A DNA stretch of 64,000 nt from Tribonema minus (lineage: Eukaryota; Sar; Xanthophyceae; Tribonematales; Tribonemataceae): positions 1 through 64,000 of the forward strand of contig JAFCMP010000123.1 of assembly GCA_017506865.1 (NCBI GenBank), read 5' to 3'. The position numbers were made by a program, and so were the translations under genes. How positions within the stretch are numbered: the first letter of the stretch is position 1; the number at the start of each line of letters is the position of its first letter. Of the stretch, positions 32,309-43,556 are shown in pieces. The notes under the pieces were generated by a model, which searched no databases, was not told the DNA's origin, and worked only from the letters and a program-made list of their open reading frames with translations.

Positions 32309-33409
32309 TCAGGGCTTGGCCTTGTACGTGGGCGCGCCGCCCGACAGCACGGTCGTCCCCGCCAGGTAGTGCGCGGGGCCGAAGCGCCGCCCCACCCCCT
32401 TGTGCGCGCCCCCATCGTCCTCGCGCCAGCGCGCCGCGTCGGCGGCGCTCGGCATGCGCAGCCGCGTCGCGCCGCCCTCGAACGAGCCCACGCGCCCCCA
32501 GCGCTCCTCGCCGCGCGTGCCGGGTTTGCAGCGCGCGGCGCCGCTGAGATCTGGCGTCAGGCGCTCGCAGCTCGACAGCACGCGGCCGCGGTCGGGGACG
32601 TCATCGTCGTCGTCGGCGTCGTCGCCCTCAGGCGGCGGCAGCAGCGGCAGCGACGCGCGCGCGGGGCCGCCCGCGAGGATGCGGCTGCCCGGCGTGAAGC
32701 TGCCGCGCGCGCCGCGCCGCTCCGTGGGGCGCCCGCCGACGACGTTCATGCCGGCATCAGCGGCGGCGGGCTGCAGGTGCGGCCACTCGCCGAGCACGGT
32801 GCCGCGGTCCGGTGCAGCGGCAGCGGCGGCGGCGGCGGCGGAGGCGGCGTCGGCGCTGTGCGAGCGCGCGTGGCGGTGCGGCTGCGAGCCGCTGCGGCCA
32901 ACGCGCTCCCCGGGCCAGCCCGGCTTGGTGAGGGGTACGGAGGAGAGGTCGGGTCTGAGCGTTTCGCTGGTGAAGAGGACTGTGCCGCTGTTGACGACGG
33001 TGTCGAAGGGCGGGCGCATGTCGTGAGGCGCGCCGCCGGCGAATACGGTCACGCCGTGCTGCCAGGAGCCTCGCGTGCCGGCGCCGGAGGTTGCAGTGGC
33101 GGCTGTGGATGGTATGGCGGCGGCGGCTGCATGGTTGGAGGGGCAGAACGAGTGGGAGGGTACAAGTTCAACAACAGTTGAGAGCGCGCGTGACGTGAAT
33201 GTGAGAGTGTAAGCAGTACATGCACACACAGTTTGCAGCACTGAAAGTACACAGATGCGTGTGAGGTTCAAGGCTTGCTGTGGTTTTGCTTGAAAATCTT
33301 GTTGAGCCGTATTGTGAGGCAGCCACACCACCGGCTGCACACACAACCTCCTCTTACCTGTCTTCGCCCTCGTATCCCGAGACCCATCGAAGGTTTCCAG
33401 AGGTGCCAT
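32309..33409 (-). CDS. Unknown low-complexity protein with an internal repeated motif
   Basis: Two exons, 33409-33358 (donor GTAAGA) and 33126-32309, join in phase to give 289 residues. It is rich in Gly, Ala, Arg and Pro. A motif occurs twice: VLFTSETLRPDLS...KPGWPGERVGRSGS and VLSSCERLTPDLS...KPGTRGEERWGRVGS, with shorter related pieces (SRILAGGP, TTVLSGGAP). The regular spacing suggests a structural or cytoskeletal repeat protein, but I do not recognise the family. A long plus-strand frame opposite it is a shadow. Confidence 0.6.
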   Translation of the reverse strand: MAPLETFDGSRDTRAKTGKRRLCVQPVVWLPHNTAQQDFQAKPQQALNLTRICVLSVLQTVCACTAYTLTFTSRALSTVVELVPSHSFCPSNHAAAAAIPSTAATATSGAGTRGSWQHGVTVFAGGAPHDMRPPFDTVVNSGTVLFTSETLRPDLSSVPLTKPGWPGERVGRSGSQPHRHARSHSADAASAAAAAAAAAPDRGTVLGEWPHLQPAAADAGMNVVGGRPTERRGARGSFTPGSRILAGGPARASLPLLPPPEGDDADDDDDVPDRGRVLSSCERLTPDLSGAARCKPGTRGEERWGRVGSFEGGATRLRMPSAADAARWREDDGGAHKGVGRRFGPAHYLAGTTVLSGGAPTYKAKP

Positions 33410-34281
33410 CGTGAAGGTGCTGCTGACGCTATGGCCAATCGATTTCTGCTGCTACTTTACTTGCGCGTTGTCGCCAATACTGCCGGAAGGGGAGAGATGA
33501 TAGGCGAACAAGATACTAGCGCAGAAGTGGCCAGGTTTGCCGCACTCGTGCCTTGCGTACTTGCAATGCATGTGCAAACGCAAGCTCGCACTTGCATCGC
33601 GCTTCCAGAGCATGTTCGCTGCTGTGCTTGCACCTGCTGTGCTTGCATCGGCATGCAAGTGCAGTTCGCATATTCGCGAAAGTCAATTCGGGACGGTTCT
33701 CGGGCACGTTCTACTTCAAGGTCTACTTGAGAAAAAACGAGAAACATGCGCAACAGTCAGCGGGGGAGCGATGCATCTGAGCTGAGCGAGCTGCAATCGC
33801 TAAGAGGGCAGATGCCTGGAAAAGCACACCAGCAGCGTCCAGCACACAAGCAACACACACACGGCGGCAGAAGAAGGAAGAGCCGGCCGCACTTCGCCTC
33901 CGGCCAGAGTATACAAAACATTATACAATAAAGATGTGTGTCGTCGTAAACGGCTTCCTCATCGCTGTGTGCTATCGCTGTGTGTTCTGGTACGCTGTTT
34001 CGGTCGCGTCAGCCCGCATCGAATGATCGCATGTCTAACCGGCCCAGCGGCAATCAACATTCTAGCTGGCGCCGCTGCCGCTGCCGCCACCGCTGCCGCC
34101 GCAGCCGCCGCTGCCGCGGCCGGCGCTGCTGCCGCCACGGCCGCCGCTGCTGCCGTCGCCGCTGCTGCCGCCGCCGCCGCTGCTGCCGCCGCCGCCGCCG
34201 CCGTCGCCGCCGCTGCTGCCGCCGCCGCCGCCGTCGCCGCCGCCGTCGCCGCCGCTGCTGCCGCCGCCGCCGCCGCCGCCG

Positions 34282-34330
<49 letters not shown>

Positions 34331-34357
34331 ACTGCGCGCGCCCCTGCGCCGCGTGTC
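33410..34357. other. Spacer with a long GCC repeat
   Basis: No gene recognised. GCC/GCT repeats at 34064-34336 open frames of polyalanine and polyarginine in several phases. Confidence 0.6.
34064..34336. repeat. GCC-rich trinucleotide repeat, about 270 bp
   Basis: Nearly uninterrupted GCC/GCT triplets lying just downstream of the elongase stop codon, probably in its 3' untranslated region. Confidence 0.9.
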
Positions 34358-37300
34358 TCAGTGCGCCTTCTCCAACTGCTGCTCCTGCTGCACCGCATCA
34401 TCGCTCAGCAGCGGCGCAACCCCCGCGCCAGCCCCCCGCGCCGCCGCCCCCCCCGCGCCCCCCTTGCCCCCCCCCCCGCCGTACGCCTTGAAGTAGAACT
34501 GGCAGAAGAGCGCGACCATGACGATGTGGTAGCCGAGCTGCAGCATGCTGCTCGTGGGGTTGACCGTCTCGACGTAGCAGAACGCGACGGCGTGCAGGAT
34601 GCACGACAGGAACTGCGCGATCTGCGCGCTCGTTAGGTAGCGCTTGAGCGGGTTGTGGGCGCCGAAGGACGTCGCCAGGTAGTGCGAGTACATGAGGCAG
34701 TGGATGAGCGAGTTGATGAACGCGCCGTACGACACCGTGCCGAAGGCGTAGCCGTTCTGCAGCAGGTACGCCCACGGCAGGGGTATTGTCGCCTGTGCGC
34801 GCGGGGGAGGGGGGGGGAGGGGGGACGATGTGCGTGTCAGCTGCAAGCAAATGTGTGTCTCATGAAGGAGAGAGCACTGTGCACAGGAGGAATCATGAAG
34901 GAGAGAGCACTGCACGCCGGAGGAAACATTTGTTGGAGGGTTCTGCTGCTGCCGGCGACAGCGCATGTAAACTGCATCACGATCGAAGCGCGCCGTGCGC
35001 GACAGAGTAGCTAGTGATAACACTTCGGAATCAGTGAGAGCGGTGAGAGGCGGTGTCAGCTGCTGATCGGCAGCTGCACCTGCACTAATGCACAGCACAA
35101 GCGGCTATCAGTTGCCGCCGCAGCAAGTGCGAGCACATCATCAAGCGCGCAAGCGCGAAGCGCGCGGCGCCGGCCCTTCGCAAATGCCGCCATCCACCGC
35201 CGCCTCAAAACCTCACAATTGAATTCAGCGCACGCGGTATGCACAGAGTGCCAGGCGCACGCTCGGCTAGTGCCGTTGCACGCTGCGCACAGCAGCGCTC
35301 GATGCGCACGTGTGGTCACACCAAGCACGGGCAAGCCGCACAGCGTTGAAAACAGCGGCTGCGTGTGCAGCGCGCGCTGAACGCCCGGCGTCGCGGTGCG
35401 CATACCGCTGTTGTGTACGAATGACTGAGCAATGACGCGCGATAAAGAGGGCAGATGCAACTTGTTCACGTTTGTGATTTGGCGTGCCGGCTGCCTTCTT
35501 TAACGGCCACGCCACAAAAAACAGCGGCGGCAGGGGTGCCTTAGGGTTAGGGTCAGCCTAATGCTAACCCTAACCCTAATCGTAAAACGTAAACCAGCAC
35601 CACGCGCTACTGACAGAAGCACGCAGCCACTTGCTGTCAGCATTAACACCAGCCGGCATCTTTGCCGCACAGTGGCACTTCCTAGTGTACGCCACATCAC
35701 TGCGGGATAAGTCAAGATCATGGATGCGGGGAGGGCTGCGATCTGATTACGGTCCTGCTGTGGCTGTAAGTTGCTCAGTCGCTCTCACACGAATGGCATG
35801 GGCCTACATGTCAGTTTGGCAAATTCCAGTTGTTGTCGAGATGATTTGGTGCTAAAGAAAACAGCTGCTGTTCACCTCAAGCTACAGAGCAGAACAAGCA
35901 CTCTGGTATGAGGAAAGAATGCCCTAATGGCAGGCGCAGCGAACCCAATCACAACGGCTACACTTTGTAACGCCAGCCAACCCCTCTATACCATGAACCA
36001 TACTTTGGCCTGACGTTGACGCGCGGCGATACAGAGTGCAAGAGGTGACACTCCCCCGCGCACGCACTTATCCCGCACACGCTGGGGGCTGTGCGGAGCT
36101 GAGGCGTGCTGCTGCGGCAGCCGTGCTGTGCGCGCAATGACGAACAGCGTGGCACGCACGCACAATCCTGCCAGCGCTGCCTGGCAGAGTATGCATGTAA
36201 CGTGGCCTTGGGGGCTACCTGCCAGGGGTGAAGCCAGCTTCGCTACCACTGAAGTGTATTACTGAAGTACACTTATTTGACCAATACTTACTTCCCAATG
36301 GATGTACATAAGATATACATGTAAAGTAACGATGAAGTATTACTTGCTCCGAGGCGCGCGTCATTTTTGATATACTTGCTCCTTGTCACATAAAACTGTT
36401 GCCAAGGTGATGAGCTCTAGAGCTCTGGCTTCTGCTGCAGGGTTCAAAAAGTGACCGTCATATGTTGCTCCCTGACCAATCTAAAGCATACTCCACAGTA
36501 CAACAGTGCAGGCTCCCTCGTGCTGATTCCTGCTGCACCGTCACAGCGGCAAGCTGTAAATAGCATAACTGTTACGCAGTATACTGATGTTGAGGTTGGC
36601 CAGCAAAGCATTGTCTGACACGGCAACTACAGCTTGAAATTACATAATTGCTGCTTCAGTACATCAACTATTTCATGAGTATGAGAAAGTATGATGGTAC
36701 TCAAATTTTGGTGTGCACTTCACGCCAGTATGCTAATCCTAGCCCACATTCATATTCTGGCCCGGCCTCGGAGACATTACTGCACAACATGCACGACACA
36801 GGCTTCAAAGCTACTTTGACATCAAACAACAACATTGCGTGACTGTTGGCAATTGTTCAGGGCACTCACGTGGTGAAATACGTGCAGGAAGCTCAGCTGG
36901 CTGTCCTTCCTTCGCAGCACAATAAGAGCAGTGTCCACCCAATCCAGGAATTTGCTCCAGTAGTGCACCTTGACGAAGTACTCCGTCCTCGCATCCCTCG
37001 CCACGTTGAACCCATAGGGGTTGCTGATGCTGAAGTTCGCCGACAGCCCCCACACCATGTAGGCGTTGAGCACTACTTGGCATGCATTGTACACCCTGGG
37101 GAAGGCGAGTGGGTGGAAAGCCTTCCTCCCCGACATCGCCAGCCGGCCCGCTAGCGTCGCGCCTACATATAATGCTGCCAGAGCTGATGCTAGCACCAGA
37201 TCGGGCTCTAATAAGCTAAAGGCGGCGCCATGAATGCGTCCTCCTGCCTCGCAGATGTCACTGGCGCGGGGAGGCAATGCGCAGCCTTGTCTTTGCAGCC

Positions 37301-37400
37301 AGCACAGGCACGCCACGCAGACCAGGCAGGCTCCCACTATCCCAGAGGCACATGCAACCACTGGGACAGAGCCTGCTGGGTGCTGTGGTGGCCTGCACAT
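34358..37400 (-). CDS. ELO-family fatty-acid elongase
   Basis: The protein is a membrane condensing enzyme (3-ketoacyl-CoA synthase) of the endoplasmic reticulum that extends fatty acids, often polyunsaturated ones in algae. Exon 1 (37400-36870) holds the first membrane segments, KFLDWVDTALIVLRRK and the diagnostic histidine box LHVFHH, directly at the donor (GTGAGT). Exon 2 (34792-34358) continues in phase with TIPLPWAYLLQ, GAFINSLIHCLMYSHY and later membrane segments. Total is about 321 residues, a usual size. The C-terminal tail is Gly/Ala-rich and lacks a clear lysine retrieval signal. The 2-kb intron contains telomere-like repeats near 35540. The start at 37400 is the first in-frame ATG; an upstream exon cannot be excluded. 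Confidence 0.9.
35538..35582. repeat. Telomere-like TTAGGG/CCCTAA run in the elongase intron
   Basis: TTAGGGTTAGGG is followed within a few bases by CTAACCCTAACCCTAA, so the two orientations meet head to head and could fold back. Confidence 0.85.
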
Positions 37401-37637
37401 GGCGTGCAGGATTTGCCTGCGAACGTCGAGCGTCGGTCATCATCAGAAGTTGAGCTTTGGTGTGAACTTTGTTGGTGGAGTGAAGGCGTGCGTGCGGGTG
37501 TGAATTAGGAGCTTCTGGTAGCAAGTCAGGCGCAGCGATTTCGTCACGTACGATGTGTTTGCGCAGGTAGCGGCGAAGGGATCTTCAAAAGCAATTTTGG
37601 GGTGTCGCTAGCTGGGTCTGGTTGATCCCAGACAACC
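37401..37637. promoter_or_regulatory. Divergent promoter region, elongase and Mediator-like gene
   Basis: About 240 bp separate the two inferred start codons. No recognisable core motif is seen; the role is inferred from position. Confidence 0.35.
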
Positions 37638-38917
37638 ATGCAGAGCATAGAGGATGCCCGCGCCACTGGAGTGGCAGACCTGCCAATGAACCCTGCTGCG
37701 CAGCAGACCACGAGTCTGCTGAGGGAGCTGGACGATGCTGAGGATAAGGTTGCACGCATGTTGGAGCTGGCCGCTGAAGTCACAGATCAGCTCGCTGCTT
37801 TTGACTCCGTGGATGCCTCTGCGGTGCAAGCCACGAGTCGTGCGTTCCTACAGGTGAGCTGCTTGAAAAGGGACTCTGTTAGGGCGCCAGCTTGGCCAAG
37901 GATCCGGCCCTTTGTTCCTGGCACAAAACTTGACTGATCGATCTTTCAGTCGGCTCTGCAGCACTCAGAGCTTGATGGTTGCTGCACACTTTAAATCCTT
38001 CTTTGAGCCTCTTTGTAGGAACCTGTTGCCGGCGCTCACGCACGTCTTTTGCAGACGAGGTGTAAGGCTAACCTGAACTGGCACTTGACACAGCCTTCAA
38101 GCAAGGTGCAGCATTGTGCTGCACGCTGCCATCATCCGGACAGTTGCATGTGTGCGCCACTGCCCGCTCAGCATCGTTCGCCGCAACCGTCAGCAGCAGG
38201 CATGCCACCGCACAGGCAACAGCACTCCCCTTCAACCCACCCTTCATCGATCCCGTGCGTGTGTGAACGCAGCTAGCCGGCGAGGTGCACTCGTGCCTCG
38301 CGACGAAGGCGCACATGATCAGGGACTACCGCCACTACGAGCGCAGCGGCTACGGCGCGCGGCAGGGCGAGGCGCTGCTGCGCGGCAAGGCGGCGCTGCT
38401 GCGGGAGGAGCTGCGCAGGCTGCAGGGGGGAGGGTCCCCCAACGCTGGGGCAGCAGCTCTGGCGGCAGCAGCGGCGCCGCCGCGCCACCGCAGCAGCCTG
38501 GACGACATGCAGGAGAGCGACGTTACGCCAGGGCACGATCGCCAGCCGAGCGCACGAGACGCGGTGTCAGGTCAAGGGTTGCTGCCGGTGCGGCAGAGCA
38601 GCCTGGACCAGCAGCTGCTCATGGCGGACGAAACCGGCGGCATGCCCACGGTGAAGAAGAGCAGCATCGATCAGCAGCTGCACGCCGCAGCGGGGGGCTC
38701 CACCTCAGAGCCGCAGCCCGCAGGCGGCGGCGGCGGGGGCGGTCCGAGCGCCGCGGAGGAAAGGCTGCAAATGAACGTGCTGAGCGCTGATATTGCAGCG
38801 CAACTGGGGCAAGTAGGTGCGGCTGCAGCGGACGCTGCAGCGCCGCCAGCAGCCGAACCCGGTGCCGGCGACGAGCCCGCAGTTGAAGATGTAAATATGG
38901 ATGTACAGCAGGCATGA
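37638..38917 (+). CDS. Putative Mediator subunit 11-like protein
   Basis: Exons 37638-37853 and 38273-38917 join in phase to give 286 residues. Residues 28-125 are helical, with LLRELDDAEDKVARMLELA in exon 1 and then, in exon 2, RSGYGARQGEALLRGKAALL, which resembles the second half of Mediator subunit 11 (a tail-end SYSSRKD-type motif and a long helix). Mediator links transcription factors to RNA polymerase II. The remainder is low-complexity, with three repeated SSLDDM / SSLDQQL / SSIDQQL motifs that could be phosphorylation sites, and an acidic end. The match is by eye and moderate only. Confidence 0.5.
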
Positions 38918-39493
38918 CGAAAATCAAAAGATATGGTATACCGATGCAGCCATATACTGTGCCACTACTGAAGTATCAGTTTCGGGCTGCGCAGCCACAG
39001 CTGCATGCGATGATTGTTGCTTGCGACGCTGCATCATGTGGCGATCGTGTGCGCGTGGTGAACAACAGCGGATGCTGCATCTACTCGAAGTACCTGTTAC
39101 GACAACATCATCACAGCATGCACACGCGCAAAGCCCCTCTGAAGTCAGTGACGATCACACGCACGCACAGCAGCGGCGCCTGCAATTTGTGCCTGCGCAG
39201 ATTAAGCCTTCCATGTGTACTTGCCAGTGCTCCTCAATCAAACTGTGCACGAATGTCGGTGAATGGCGCATGCAGTCGACACATATTCCACCTTAGCAGC
39301 TGCGCCCGGAGAGCATGTGACGCGTTGCATTGCTGTCAAATCATGTGCTCTAACCACTGACAAGCTTGTGGTATGGGGGCTGCATGCGCACAAGGAAAGA
39401 CGCCTCAAAAAGAATCACGCAACAACAATGAGCTAATTCTTCTTCAGCAAGCATGGACAAGACGTGCACCGTGATAACATTAACTCCACGCAT
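38918..39493. other. Intergenic, no gene recognised
   Basis: Lies between the convergent ends of the Mediator-like and tetratricopeptide-like genes; probably 3' untranslated sequence. Short frames have no motif. Confidence 0.5.
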
Positions 39494-40846
39494 TCAGTCC
39501 TCCAGCTCGCTGCCGTCGTCGTCGCCATCACTACCGTCGCCGCCATCACTACCTTCTGCGCTGTCAGCGCCGCTCTGCGCACCGATGCCGCTGCCGCCGT
39601 CGCTGGCGCCGCCACCGCCGCCATCGCTGCCGCTGCCGCCGCCGCTGCTGCCGCAGTCCACGAGCATCGGAGCCTCCTCCCCTTCGCTGTCGCCGCCGCT
39701 GCCACCGTCCTCGCTGCCGCCGCCGCTGCCGCCGTCTTCCGCGCGGTCCGCCGCCTCCGCCTCCAGCTGCTCCATCGCCATGCCCACGGCCGTCTCGAAC
39801 ATGCGCAGGTACATGTCCCCCACGCCCTCCGCGCCGCCGCCGACGGGCTGCGGCGCCGGCGCCGCGCGTGCAATCAGCCAGCCCGCTATCCACTCCGCCG
39901 CGCCCTCCAGGTCCTGCCAGAGCGCGGCCTCCCAGCTGCAGTACTGGAAGGCCTCCTCAACGGTGGACGGCGCGGGGTCCCGGATGTCGTCGACGTACTC
40001 GAGGACGTCCGCGAACTCGTCTGCGAAGGCGAGCTGCCACGCGACGAACGGGTTCGCGGCGTACGCCGCCTCGAGCGCCGCCGCCGCGACCGCCTCGTCG
40101 CTGCCGTCCTCGCCCAGCAGCCGCCACGAGATGTACTCGATGGCCACGAGGGACCACGACAGGACGGCGCCGGTGTCCGTGTCCCGGAAGCGCTCTATTA
40201 GCGCGCGGGCGCGGTCTGCGAGGCTCCTGTCCATGAGGGCGCGAACGAGGCCGCGTCGCGCTCTGACGGCGTCGCTGGGGTCGAGCACCAGGCAGCGTTC
40301 GAAGTGTTGGATGGCATCCTTGGACTTGCCCGCTGCTAGGCAGGCGCCGCCCAGTTGGCACTTGAGGTCGAGGTACGTTCTGCAGGCGGGGTGGGATGAG
40401 AAGGCCTCCCCTTTCAGTGCAAAGAGGTCTTCGCCCTGCTCTTGCCAGTGTGGATTTTCTGGCTCTGCTCCTATGATCGGTGCTGGTCTCGCAGCCCCTC
40501 TCAGCTGCCACTTGCTGGTGTCCAGGTCGTAGAAGTCTTGCCTTCGCCGCCGGCGCCTGGATTCGGGGCACTCGGGAGTGGTCACTTTAGGCGGTATGTA
40601 ATTTCGCAGCAGCTCCTCTTGCTTAGCCGCTGCTCTTTTCAGCCTGCTAACTTCTAGCTTGCGCTTGAGGTCGGCTTTACGAGGTGCTTTATCGTGCCCG
40701 GCGAAGGTCTCCAAGCGAGGTTTGGCCCTGTCCTCACGGCCGCGCTTTTCAGCCTTCTTGAGCTGCTTCTTGGCCGACTTGACGCTGTTGACAACTAACT
40801 TGTCCTCTCTTCTTTGAAAAGAGCCACTGCCCTTGCTCTTCGCCAT
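39494..40846 (-). CDS. Conserved-looking TPR-like protein with acidic low-complexity tail
   Basis: Single exon of 450 residues. The N-terminal 100 residues are strongly basic (KSAKKQLKKAEKRGRED), suggesting nucleic-acid or nucleolar association. Residues about 160-320 form paired helices of TPR type, for example GGACLAAGKSKDAIQHFERC followed by LVLDPSDAVRARRGLVRALM and ALEAAYAANPFVAWQL. The C-terminal 100 residues are Gly/Ser/Asp/Glu repeats. I do not recognise a named family. The start at 40846 lies close to that of the divergent methyltransferase gene. The plus-strand frames opposite are shadows of the repeat-rich tail. Confidence 0.75.
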   Translation of the reverse strand: MAKSKGSGSFQRREDKLVVNSVKSAKKQLKKAEKRGREDRAKPRLETFAGHDKAPRKADLKRKLEVSRLKRAAAKQEELLRNYIPPKVTTPECPESRRRRRRQDFYDLDTSKWQLRGAARPAPIIGAEPENPHWQEQGEDLFALKGEAFSSHPACRTYLDLKCQLGGACLAAGKSKDAIQHFERCLVLDPSDAVRARRGLVRALMDRSLADRARALIERFRDTDTGAVLSWSLVAIEYISWRLLGEDGSDEAVAAAALEAAYAANPFVAWQLAFADEFADVLEYVDDIRDPAPSTVEEAFQYCSWEAALWQDLEGAAEWIAGWLIARAAPAPQPVGGGAEGVGDMYLRMFETAVGMAMEQLEAEAADRAEDGGSGGGSEDGGSGGDSEGEEAPMLVDCGSSGGGSGSDGGGGGASDGGSGIGAQSGADSAEGSDGGDGSDGDDDGSELED

Positions 40847-40935
40847 ATTGACTGTAAAGGCTGCCAGTGCAGCCAGGAATTGGGTTGAAGATGATATTTC
40901 GCTTGAAGTTGTATGTCTCTGCAGCTGCCGTCAGC
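40847..40935. promoter_or_regulatory. Very short divergent promoter
   Basis: Only 44-89 bp (depending on the methyltransferase start used) separate two divergent genes, so the promoters must overlap transcribed sequence. Confidence 0.4.
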
Positions 40936-42624
40936 ATGCGGACGGCAATGCATGTTTGGGGGAGCATCTGCATCTTGCACCTCGTACAGGCATTCTTGCC
41001 GCCGCAGCCTCTGGCCTTCAGAGGTCAGGCACTCCCGCAGGCCGCATCGCTGCAGGAGAGTGCCATAACATCGCACGAAGTCGCTGACATCATCAACACT
41101 CTCTTTCCTGTGGACCAGTCGCAAGGAGGAGTTGTGCCCGAGTACAGTGAGAGACTCAGAGTGGGCAGAGAAGCACAGGGCTACTGCAGTGAAGGCGCAT
41201 TTCAGGCGCTGGCATCCTCTGCCGTGGCGGGCGAGCTTACGTATGGGGAGTTCCCGTGGGATTTCGCAAGCGCACTGATCGACGAGTGCCTGGAATTGAG
41301 TGGACGGCATGCCTCGGAGCTGACTTTCCTTGACATCGGGTCAGGCGTGGGTCGTCTGGTAAGTCTTTGCCCAAGCTGCCAGCTCTCTTTGCATTGGCCG
41401 GCATGGTTAGCACACACAATTTGTGCCAGAAGCGTGTGGCACATGCATGTTCTCAGAAGGCTCAGGCGCATTCGGAGGTTCTGCTGCGGTATGTGAGGCA
41501 TCTGCTGCTCCATGAATGCGATTTAAGTGTAGTAGAAGTACTACCTGTTTGAGCGCTTGGGCGACTGGTCCGCTAAGCTTGCACAGACACAGCATGGTCT
41601 TCTTTGTGCGGAACGGGGCATTCGGCATCGTATGGCTTTTAATGAGGCGAGCGCTCGAGCGCTGATGGCGCCTGGACAGAGTGCATGAATTCCATGTGTG
41701 AACTGCAAACGTGCACTCCCTGGGATCATGGCCTCTGCATGTTTGATGATCGCTCAATGGAGAACAACGGCAGTGAGCATTGTGACAGCACACAAACATC
41801 GACGAGGTCATTCGGCGGTCCAGCCAGTAGCAGTCTGACCGCCCGGACCTTATGTTCAAGAGAATCTCTCACTGCGCATGGGCCGCCACTCATCGAGCAT
41901 CCATTCAAAATACACCTGTGTCGGAAGCTGCAAACACGACTTCTGGTGACCGTGCGCACGCCACCACCGCCGCGCGCCCTGCGCACGATGCGGCCCTGAA
42001 GCCTGCACGACCATCACTGCGCTCACTCTGCTGAAGGTGCCCTGCGCAAAACGCGGCTCTGAAAGTCTGCATCATCACCGCTGCGTTCGCTCCGGTCTCC
42101 TGCCGAAGGTCATCGGCCAGGCGCTGCGCCACCCGTGGAAGGAGTGCGCGGGCGTCGAGATCGTGCCCGCGCTTCACGACATCGCCGCCGCGGCGCTCGC
42201 GGAAGCGCAGCGCGCCGCCGCCGCCGCCGCCTCGGCGCCTCACAGCGCCGCCGCCGCCGCGTTCACGCCTCAGCAGGCGGCGGCGCTGCGCGCGCTGGCG
42301 CCGTGCGCGCTGCACCTCGGCGACATTTTAACCCCCTGTAGGGGGACGCCGCCGACGGACGCCGCCGCGCGCGCGGACGTCGTCTTCTGCTACTGCAGCA
42401 CGTGGCCCGCCGCGGGCGACCTGCTCACGGGGCTGTCGTTCGCGCTGGCGGCAGTGCTCAGGAAGGGGGCGCTCGTGGTGACGACGGACCGGCGCCTCGC
42501 GAGCGAGCCGGGGGCGTGGGAGTTTGCACTGCGCGCTACGCGTGAGGGGGTGAACGCGGAGACGGGGGGGGCGAGCGTTGCGTACATCTGGGAGGTTACG
42601 CAGAACGGCGTGGGGCTGATTTGA
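40936..42624 (+). CDS. SAM-dependent methyltransferase (DOT1-like fold) with plastid-type presequence
   Basis: Exons 40936-41358 and 42109-42624 join in phase for about 312 residues. Motif I is clear (FLDIGSGVGRL), preceded by YGEFPWDFASALIDE. After the splice comes VIGQALRHPWKECAGVEIVP (motif II with the acidic ribose-binding Glu), then a low-complexity insert, DVVFCYCSTW and GALVVTTDRRL. The order resembles DOT1-like methyltransferases, but the usual histone-specific features cannot be confirmed. The N-terminus has a hydrophobic stretch (HVWGSICILHLVQA) followed directly by FLPPQ, a signal peptide plus phenylalanine pattern seen in complex-plastid proteins. An alternative upstream ATG at 40891 would bury this. 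The intron ends in a two-copy echo of its own acceptor. Confidence 0.72.
41978..42110 (+). repeat. Acceptor echo in the methyltransferase intron
   Basis: Two diverged tandem copies: 41978-42039 ends CTGCTGAAGGT and 42040-42110 ends CTGCCGAAGGT. The second copy contains the real acceptor (AAG before GTCATC); the first carries the same candidate splice site. Confidence 0.8.
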
Positions 42625-43556
42625 TGTAGCTGCGCAGATGTGTGGTACCGTCATGCTGGACGGACGGTGCGGGTCTGTCTGGTGGTGCTGCGAGCACATT
42701 GTTTCTGTGCGCGACGCTTTACAGTCCTTTCTAACAGCATTTACTTATTTATACTGAGGAAATGACATTTTACAGCATTTCATGTTTCAAACGCTTTCAG
42801 TTTCACAACAAATAAAAGCTCACATCGTGCTCACATCGATCACGGCGAGTGCTGCCATCGTTTTCCCTTGCTTGCCCGCAGCGTGCCTCGCTCAATGTGG
42901 TATGCATTGTGCATGCACTACTTCCGCAGTGATTTCAGTAAGAGCCGACGGCAGCTGCAGGCTCTGCAACAAGCACAAAGAATATACTTCCACCACATAT
43001 TTATACCGAGGCTGACCTCCACATTACCTAAATGTCTTCGTGTGAGCCAAACGGCGGTTGTGGTGCATGCGCGTGCTTGGCATCGCCCTGTGCATCTGTC
43101 AGCACCGCAGCATGTTGCATGTGCACTGTTGAGCACAAGCGCTCACTAGGAAAAATAGTGTGAGCTCAGAATGACCCTATAAGCGCTGCGATCTGCACAG
43201 GCATTTCATTGCCCATATAAGATAGAGCACCAGCACTCGTCGCGCAGATCTCTGGAGTGCATGAGCTCAAAATGACACTGTGATTGGCACAGCGTGCTTG
43301 TGCACAAGCCACAGGCTCCTCAATAACGCAGACCCTGTCGTGCGCCAGAACAGCAAGTGCACACGTGCAAATCCGACTGCACTCAAGGGCGATCGCGCAC
43401 CACCTCAGTCGTGCAACATACACACAGGCCCGGAGTGCCACAACCAACAAGCAAGACGCTGCAAGGGGCGTGCGCGCGCGCGTATGTGGTAGAGCAGCAC
43501 GTTGTCATTTAGCCATGGTCGCCAGCAACCGCCGCCGCGGTTGCCGCAGCAGCAGC
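42625..43556. other. Intergenic, no gene recognised
   Basis: Lies between the convergent methyltransferase and ribosomal protein genes. No coding or RNA motif is visible. Confidence 0.5.

Noticed and set aside
32252..33181. 309-residue plus-strand frame
   Set aside because: Shadow of the two-exon minus-strand gene, whose splice junction matches in phase.
33936..34496. Polyalanine and polyarginine frames
   Set aside because: They come from a GCC trinucleotide repeat and have no non-repetitive coding content.
39453..40532. Plus-strand Ser/Pro/Leu-rich frames of up to 359 residues
   Set aside because: They are the reverse strand of the Gly/Ser/Asp/Glu repeat tail and the TPR region of the minus-strand gene.
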